From: Schistosoma haematobium
Taxonomy: Eukaryota > Platyhelminthes > Trematoda > Strigeidida > Schistosomatidae
NCBI RefSeq assembly: GCF_000699445.3
Contig: NC_067197.1
Location: 12,096,152-12,160,151 of the forward strand
DNA length: 64,000 nt
Reading direction: 5' to 3'
Notes under the pieces: model-generated
Database searches by the model: none
What the model was told of the DNA's origin: nothing
What the model saw: only the letters and a program-made list of their open reading frames with translations
Program-made: the position numbers and the translations under genes
Part shown: piece after piece, positions 57,246 through 64,000 of the stretch
Position numbering within the stretch: position 1 is the first letter of the stretch
How the letters are laid out: every line of letters begins with the position of its first letter

Positions 57246-58133
57246 TACTCTCACCCATTCTCTTTCTGCTAGTGATCGACTGGATCATGAAGACGTCAAC
57301 ATCTGAAGGGAAACACGGGATACAGTGGACAGCTACGATGCAGCTGGACGGCCTAGACTTTACAGATGATCTGGCCTTTCTATCGCACACGCAACAACAA
57401 ATGCAGGAGAAAACGACCAGGGTAGCAGCAGCTTCAGAAGCAGTAGGTCTCAACATACACAAAGAGAAAAGAACATTCTCCGATACAACACAGCATGCAA
57501 CAACCGAACCGCACTTGACGGAGAAGATTTGGAAGATGTGAAAACTTTTACATATTTTGGCAGCATCATTGATGAACATGGTGGGTCTGATGCAGATGTG
57601 AAGTCGCAGATCGGCAAAGCAAGAGCACCATATCTACAATCGAAGAACATTTGGAACTCAAAACAACTCTCAACCATCATCATAGTCAGAATTCTCAATA
57701 CAAATGTCAAGACAGTTTTATTGTATGGGGCAGAAACCTGGAGAACTACAAAAGCCATCATTCAGAAAATACAGGTGTTTATTAACAGTTGTCTATGCAA
57801 AATACTTCGGATCCGTTGGCCGGACACTATTAGCAACAACGTACTGTGAGAGAGAACAGACCAGATCCCAGCGGAGGAAGAAGTGGTGAAAATGGATAGG
57901 ACACACATTGAAGAAAGCAACCAACTGTGTCACAAGACAAGCCCTCACATGGAATCCTCAAGGCTAAAGGAAAAGAAGAAGACCAAAGAACACATTACGC
58001 TGAGAAATGGAGACAGATATGGAAGAATGAACAGTAAATGGATAGAACTAGAGAGGAAGACCCTGAGCAGAGTGGGTTGTAGAATGCTGGTCGATGGCCT
58101 ATGCTCGATTGGGAGTAACAGGCGTAAGCAAGT
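57246..58133 (+). mobile_element. 5'-truncated RTE copy, second RTE-Merlin junction
   Basis: RTE from the end of GVRQGCLLSPF (LSPI here) through FTDD (catalytic FADD changed) to the terminal gtaagcaagtaac. Two frames, 57272-57541 and 57529-57849, carry the coding remains. The 3' end runs into the same sequence as at 20213. Confidence 0.87.
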
Positions 58134-58801
58134 AACATCAACTATGATACCTCTCTACAACTTAGAACAATTCATCTTGAAAGTTCGTTGCTGATCGCAC
58201 TAGTATTTTTTCAATTCACGAGATTGTGATAGTTATTTTAATATAACATTAGATGAAAAACAAATGAAAATTAGTATGAAGTGATCGAAAAAATTGTCTA
58301 GTCCTTTAATGTGAAAAAGTACTTTCAAATCGAATTAAGGTGGGACTATAACTTATGGACGACCTTTGAACGAGTCTTGACTGACCTTGAGAAACATTAG
58401 CCAATCAGTAAACAGTCAGTATATAATAAAATTATACAATATCAAAGAATTAAAATGGATATGCTTCTTTCACATGGTTCAAAAACTTGTCAATGTTAAA
58501 AAGTTTCAGAGGTTCTAAAGTCGTAATACATACGGTAGAGGAAATCATCAATATAGCTCCATAATAGTCGCCCTCTGGGGCCATGATAAGGTCGCAAAAA
58601 CTCTTTCAGCCTCAACTAGATGGCTTCATTACTGCTTTTGTGCACTCCGGTTGTCGGGTCCACAAAATGCCACTTGTGGATTACGACACGATGCACATAG
58701 CCAAGTCTATGTAGGCATCGGTATGCTCTCCAATCATCCGTATATATTGTAGTACCTGGCTGCAGCCAGTGTTACTGGCGGTTTATTATCCCGTTCGCAA
58801 C
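58134..58801 (-). pseudogene. Merlin transposase C-terminal fragment, second copy
   Basis: Nearly identical to 20213-20872 (I count about seven to ten differences in 660 bp), including TTIYTDDWRAYR and LLWSYIDDF on the minus strand with the same internal stops. It ends abruptly at about 58801, inside the region where the first copy continues to the N-terminal part. Confidence 0.8.
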
Positions 58802-58934
58802 ATTTTTCTGCTCATCAATATTTTTATCCTTTTATCTTATAATGTTCTTCTCTCTTTTTTTAAAAAAGAAACTTAATTTTCCATATGAATTAAACATAGA
58901 CAACTTTATTAAATATTTATTTATGTCATTTTTA

Positions 58935-59295
58935 TCAGAATGGGTTTCGTGGAGATTTTTTAGAAATTTCACTGGTTGAAATCATGAGTCAATTGAAGCT
59001 AGACCATTATGGAAAACCTAGAAGCACTGGACGGCCGTTGTGAGATAGGAACTCACTGAAGACAATGGTGTACGGTGGTGCAACTTCGTGGATTGGTTGA
59101 AATTAGACAATAACACCATTGGATGCCGGCTCAGTGGTCTTGTTGGTTAAGCGCCTGGTACGAGACTGATAGGTCCTGTGTTCGAATCTCGCGGGGGCGA
59201 GATCGTGGATGTGCACTGCTGAGGAGTTCCATACTACAAAAACGGCCGTTCAGTGCTTCCAGGTTTTCCATGGTTGTCTAGCTTCAACTGACTTA
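58935..59295 (+). repeat. Family-C chimera: inverted half joined to a plus-strand unit
   Basis: 58935-59038 is a minus-strand tail ending a few bases past the ribozyme cleavage site (gcactggacggccgtt). It is joined directly to the head of a plus-strand unit (gtgagataggaactcactga). The plus-strand ribozyme block at 59214-59258 lacks GAAA and is inactive. B box is TGTTCGAATCTCG. Confidence 0.72.
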
Positions 59296-59559
59296 TGTCT
59301 TTTTGTTCAAATTATTCATTGCATTGAATTGTTTTTAATGTACCTATTTTTTTTATTTTCTTCGTTTTTTTTGTTTGTTTGCAAATCATGAACATTAGTT
59401 AGTTTCATTATAGACAACCGACTAAAGCATAACAAATAATAGTTAGTTTATTTATGGAATTGTGGAATTACAATAATTTTGTCGGATTATTTTCCTGGTT
59501 ATTGATATTTTATTTTTTCAAGGTTTGCGACTACTATATAGATACTCAACTGTATACCA

Positions 59560-59562
<3 letters not shown>

Positions 59563-59623
<61 letters not shown>
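59563..59623. repeat. (AT)n microsatellite, 61 bp
   Basis: Uninterrupted AT dinucleotides. Confidence 0.95.
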
Positions 59624-59625
<2 letters not shown>

Positions 59626-60002
59626 TCCAAATATCTACCCTTGGTTACTCATGACATTGACTTTTATTAAATATCACTATGGTTAGCTTGTCAGTACATA
59701 TACTAAATAAATGTTTGATATGTACTTGCTTTGTTATGCTATAAAAGTGAAATGTTTTTCACTCTACTCATTATATATTTTTGATCATATTGAAAATTTT
59801 AATTTTATATATATATACTGAATGATAAAGATTTAAGTAGTCATTGAGGTTCATAATAATGATCTGATCATGTTAATTATTTCTTTGATTTGCTTTTATT
59901 TTAGTAATTAATAAACATCTATTAGTAATGAGTAGATAAGGTTTATTTCTATGGTATACATTGTTATATCTTAAAAAGGAATGATTAAAGTATTCAGGTT
60001 AT

Positions 60003-60475
60003 CAGCTAGTCTACAGTAAATGTTTTTGGTGGAGTTTTGTTCTTTGAGCTGGATGGTTTGGTCTTGGAGCTTTCATCGTTCTTCTGAACGACATCATCAG
60101 CACAAACTTCAAATAGAAGTGAAGTGTTCGAATTTCTCTATATATGTTTCACAGCCGCAGTCAAAAATCAGGAAAATCATACACAAATATAGGAACAAAA
60201 ATCAAACCAATGGGAGACACAACCAAAACAAAGAAGTAAACAATGACAAAGTTTAGGTCAATAAGAACCAACCAATATCGAGGTGCACAGAACAAGCTGT
60301 GAAACACATATGGAGAAATTCGAACACTTCACTTCTATCTGAAGTTTGTGCTGATGATGTCGTTTAGAAGAACGATGAAAGCTCACGACCAAACCATCTA
60401 GCTCAGAGAACAAAACTCCACCAAAATCATCCACCTGGGCTACAAATCTTTTCCACCGTCTCACAATAAATGTTA
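60003..60475. mobile_element. Fold-back element FB, best copy
   Basis: Arms at 60020-60156 and 60296-60434 are reverse complements over about 137 bp with few mismatches (for example 'gtttcacagc' at the inner end of the left arm against 'gctgtgaaac' at the start of the right arm), separated by a 139-bp AT-rich spacer. No transposase. The transcript would form a long hairpin. Confidence 0.8.
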
Positions 60476-62033
60476 TTTATGAAATATTGATACTTCTAAT
60501 ATGTTACAGCCAAAAGGAATTTCAATAGATTGAATGATAAGAATCCACATGTGAATAGGTAAGATAAGACTTTTAGGATAATTTTATATTCCATACAGAA
60601 GTTCAAGATTGAAATGAAGTAACTCTATTTTTATATTATTATGCAATAATCTTGGAACATAATTGAGTTAACAAACTAAAATCGATGACAGCCAGTTAGG
60701 AGTTATAATTTGTGAAGATATCAATGACGTTATCGTTTGAAACAAAAAGAACTAGATAATCTGATCTTTTCTAAGCACATACATGGGAAGTAATGAATTG
60801 AAGGTAAAATAGATATACACTTAAATATTTAATTTTCACTTTTAATGATGGCTGTCATTATTTACTTTATGTAATGTTGAATGAATGCATAATATAATGT
60901 GTTAAACAGTGTGAATACAATACAGATAAATAGGTGACATATGATTCATAGGGTCTGATTCATTGAATATTACTATGAACTTAACTGAATATTGAAGTTT
61001 GCGTTAAAAAGATTTTCTAATAAAAATTCAAATTGTGAAGTTTGAGGCTGAAATTATATCGGAAAAGACCTCAATACTCATTTATTAACTCTAATTTCCT
61101 TCGAAATCTATAGCATTTTACAATGTAGCACGAACTATACTTGACATCAAGGAAGCATTAAATCTACCTCAATAATTAATGAGCTTTGTTTAGTTTCTGA
61201 ACAAATGAGAAGCACATTAATAAATTTGAGTTGTAATTACTTGAATTGACTGAATAATTATCTAAACTAATCATTCAACATGATTATCATTTTAGTGAAT
61301 GATCTCTGTCCGTGACGTCACGGTTACGAATAAGGATTTGGAAGCGATAGTCAATTGAATAACGAATTTTGATCAATGAAATATATTTAATGATAGGATG
61401 TGATCGAGTGATAACTCTTCATGAGATCGAATTGTCGATCAACTTTCTTTCCGTCTCCCTCCATTAAACCGATATCTTAAGTCACGCGAGCTGTCTAGGT
61501 GAATATGTTTCTTCCATTTAGTAATCGGCATATTTATATACAAAAGAAAATATAATTAGATGACATTTGAGATCAGTGGATATAAGTTTTGTTGATCAGT
61601 CACTCATCAATTCAATTGTACGTAAATAATATTTGATTATTCCACAAATGATGTTACTGTGAGGCAAAAATTATATCCAATATTAATTGATCTACCTAAA
61701 ATAACCCACAATAATGCCAATTGTGAGACAATCACCCACCAATGAGAATAAATAATAATTGATTGTACTTAAAAATTCAAACCACTGGTTACTAGCTCAG
61801 TGAATTATAGATTAAGTAGTCTTCATAAAATCCAAAGTTCCTGATTTCAATCCTTAATAGTTAAGTTCCATGCAACGATCAAATAACTATCCAATACCTC
61901 TGGGTTTTCATAATTGAAATAAAATTCAACAATTTCCACAATCCCATTTCAATTTTTTAGTTTTTTATTTTCAAATTAAGAAAACTATTCAGTTTGTTGG
62001 GATATTCAGAAAAATATCCCAAAAATTATTTTG
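60476..62033. other. AT-rich interval, no gene seen
   Basis: Only a badly decayed family-C-like stretch near 61780-61950 ('ctagctcagtgaattataga', 'caatttccacaatccc'). No coding signal. Confidence 0.4.
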
Positions 62034-62362
62034 TTAAGTCTAACGCTATCCTTGGACTTGAGATGGTATCATTTTCCTATTGGTCAATACTTATTTCATG
62101 TGTCATTCTCCTGTTGGCCAAATGTTGTACAATTTTATTTTCTATTTTATGGTACGATGTGGTTTGCTTGATTGATATATAAACAAAGTATGTTTGAAAT
62201 ATAACGATTCATATCGCAGAGGTTGAGACTTGTATTCTGGACTTATCTGGCTAAGCTAGGCGGAAAGCAGGGTCAACCAGGACTCTAGACTGCTCATGCG
62301 TGTTTACGCGTCATTGATCCGATCGATAAGTCACCGTCCTCTAATCTGCAGTCACAGTATAA
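62034..62362 (+). mobile_element. Candidate solo LTR, family L3
   Basis: Starts TGTTAAGTCTAACGC and may end at 'cagtataaca'. It has a TATA box (gatatataaacaaag, about 62174-62188) and a GC-richer downstream half, as in an LTR with U3, R and U5. No matching target-site duplication and no second copy here. Confidence 0.42.
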
Positions 62363-62379
62363 CACACTTGTTGTTGTCA

Positions 62380-62700
62380 CAATTGATTGATCACTGGGTG
62401 GTGATCAATGTCATGCGTGTCTAGTCCTTATTAGTGCAGATCAAATGCTATCGATCATGTTGCAATGTGGCCACCAGTCTAGGTGACTCGACACTGCGGG
62501 CACTATGTATTGAGATTAGATGGTGGTTGGAGGTAGTCAACAAGAAACCCTGGACCTGGGTTTCGTGCTGCTTGGCACTCGTCAGCAAGGTGTACCTGTA
62601 ATCTTGAGGGAACTGGTGCTCCCTGGCGGATTCGATCTCGTGACACGACATTGATCACCACCCAGTGATCAATCAATTGTGATTACATCTCAGTCCTACA
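62380..62700 (-). repeat. Family-B hammerhead repeat, inverted partner 1
   Basis: Minus-strand unit: head with 'cacgagatcgaatccgccag' (B-box-like GATCGAATCC), ribozyme, then the outer block 'gtgatcaatgtcatgcgtgt'. The sequence 'tgatcactgggtggtgatca' occurs on both sides of it. Confidence 0.8.
62548..62590 (-). ncRNA. Type I hammerhead ribozyme, family B, intact core
   Basis: Minus strand: CCTTG, CTGACGAG, stem II GTGC/GCAC around a CAAGCA loop, GAAA, CCCAGG, GTC then CAGGG. Stem I pairs CCTTG with CAGGG; stem III is ACC/GGT. Predicted cleavage between 62553 and 62552. Confidence 0.82.
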
Positions 62701-62704
62701 GGAG

Positions 62705-62885
62705 GTTAGTCACGACTCGGATAGCTCAGTGGTAACGTATCTGACCGTGAAGCTGGGTGACACGAGATCGAATCCGCCAGGGAGCACCAGTTCCCTCAAG
62801 ATTACAGGTACACCTTGCTGACGAGTGCCAAGTAGCACGAAACCCGGGTCCAGGGTTTCCTGTTGACTACCTCCAACTACCATCT
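62705..62885 (+). repeat. Family-B hammerhead repeat, inverted partner 2
   Basis: Plus-strand unit beginning 'gactcggatagctcagtggt' (tRNA-like A box), then B-box GATCGAATCC at about 62767-62776, and the ribozyme. Shares about 110 bp with the minus-strand unit to the left. Confidence 0.82.
62813..62858 (+). ncRNA. Type I hammerhead ribozyme, family B, intact core
   Basis: CCTTG, CTGACGAG, GTGC-CAAGTA-GCAC, GAAA, CCCGGG, GTC then CAGGG. All core positions kept, with a strong stem II. Predicted cleavage after 62850. Confidence 0.85.
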
Positions 62886-64000
62886 AAATCTCAACACTTG
62901 TTGTTGCTTATTTATTTATTTTTAATTAACACACCTTTATAACATAAACTTTTTCTTTTTGTTTTTAAATATTTTATTGGTATCTAATTTTTGTTATTGT
63001 TGCTTGACAAGAAATTGTAAACGTACACAATTACACAAAACACAATTCACACATAATAGTAAAATTATGAAAAAAACATTATGAATCGATCAAATGGTAT
63101 CGGCAAATAAAATTAGTTAGAAACAAAAAAAGGAGGAATATATTTCCCGAAATTAATCGATTTTTAGCAGATATTATTATGATGATTATTATTAATATTA
63201 TGCAAATAATACACAAAAGAAAATTATACAATTCAATTTTCAATATTTAAAAAAATGTTTATTTTTTTTAATAATTTAAAGCAAATGACACATAAAATCA
63301 TAAAAGAAAAAAGGAAGAAAATTTGGCATCAAATTTAGATAATAGAAAAAGCAGTGAAATGATAAATGAAACAAATGAATGTTTTTTTTCATTTCTTTTT
63401 TCCTTTTTTCCTTTTCTTTTTTATTTTCTTTTTCTTGGCATTGAACAGTAAAAGATAATATATATAATCGACAAGTTTTAAGCTTGTAGTGTTGTTATTA
63501 TTATTATTATTATTATTATAGGCTTCCCATGTATGATTAATTCATGAACTCAGTAAGCGTACATTGATATGAAAACTTGACAACAAAAAAGAAAACAAAT
63601 AAACAAACAAACACTGACATACGTGAAACAAAAAAAAGAGAAAAATACTTTAAAAAAAGAAATAAAGTGAAGAAAAGTATACAATAGTTATTATTGTCTC
63701 ATCAATTCTTTGCTCAAAAAAAAAGAAAAAAAGAAAAAGAAATCAGACTTTATTGATTATGGATTTTCAAGAAAACTTCTTTTGAATGTTTAGAAGAGGA
63801 AAATTAATTTTTTTTATTATTTCATATCACAAATTACACCTTCTTTGTTTTTTTTTAGTACAATACTTACACTGAAAAAAACAAGACACTAAATGTACAG
63901 AATTGCTTTATAAAACAAAATGGAATGTAAGCCATATTATTATGATGATGATGATGATTATCCAATGATGTAATCGGTTTTGAAATAAGTAGTTACTTAT
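62886..64000. other. AT-rich interval with simple repeats, no gene seen
   Basis: Long A and T tracts, (TTA)n at about 63495-63520 and (GAT)n at about 63942-63958. No coding or RNA signal. Confidence 0.5.

Noticed and set aside
60000..60480. CRISPR array or cruciform replication origin at the large palindrome
   Set aside because: There is no regular repeat-spacer series; the structure is a dispersed fold-back repeat in eukaryotic DNA.
61311..61322. TGACGTCA as a cAMP-response element
   Set aside because: A perfect 8-mer, but one chance match in 64 kb without a nearby gene is not evidence of regulation.

Overview
This window looks like gene-poor, AT-rich chromosomal DNA of a blood fluke (Schistosoma or a close relative). 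No single-copy host gene is visible. The assignment rests on repeats: tRNA-headed repeats carrying type I hammerhead ribozymes of the schistosome Smα kind, a Merlin DNA transposon, Penelope-like element remains with a GIY-YIG domain, RTE-type LINEs, a Mutator-like transposase fragment and several LTR families. I did not identify the species.

Layout. 1-4.8 kb: a fold-back half copy, an unclassified repeat and one full-length, mutated RTE LINE (1589-4800) inside a perfect 13-bp target-site duplication. 4.8-15 kb: AT-rich DNA, several tRNA/hammerhead repeats, a decayed second RTE-like lineage (about 8.5-8.95 kb), truncated RTE copies and a solo LTR. 15-21 kb: an inverted-repeat element, a solo LTR, Penelope-like pieces (GIY-YIG at 16.46-16.76 kb, an N-terminal ORF at 17.74-18.32 kb), then an RTE fragment joined to a decayed Merlin transposon. 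21-34 kb: hammerhead repeats of three families, a solo LTR with a 5-bp duplication, fold-back elements and one possible exon. 34-46 kb: more RTE ends, a short two-LTR element, a Mutator-like fragment. 46-50 kb is nearly featureless. 50-64 kb: RTE and LTR copies, a decayed zinc-finger ORF, a second copy of the RTE/Merlin junction, a clear fold-back element, and an inverted pair of hammerhead repeats.

How the pieces relate. The dominant active machinery was RTE: at least ten copies on both strands share the same 3' end, a GTAA/TAAG repeat whose first TAA is also the stop codon, and most have target-site duplications of 11-17 bp. The tRNA-like heads (A and B boxes) followed by compact hammerhead ribozymes form three sequence families with one architecture; several copies keep an intact catalytic core, and one pair of copies shows a compensatory change in stem I. 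DNA transposons (Merlin, Mutator-like) and LTR elements are present only as relics. All coding calls are in mobile elements except one low-confidence exon candidate.
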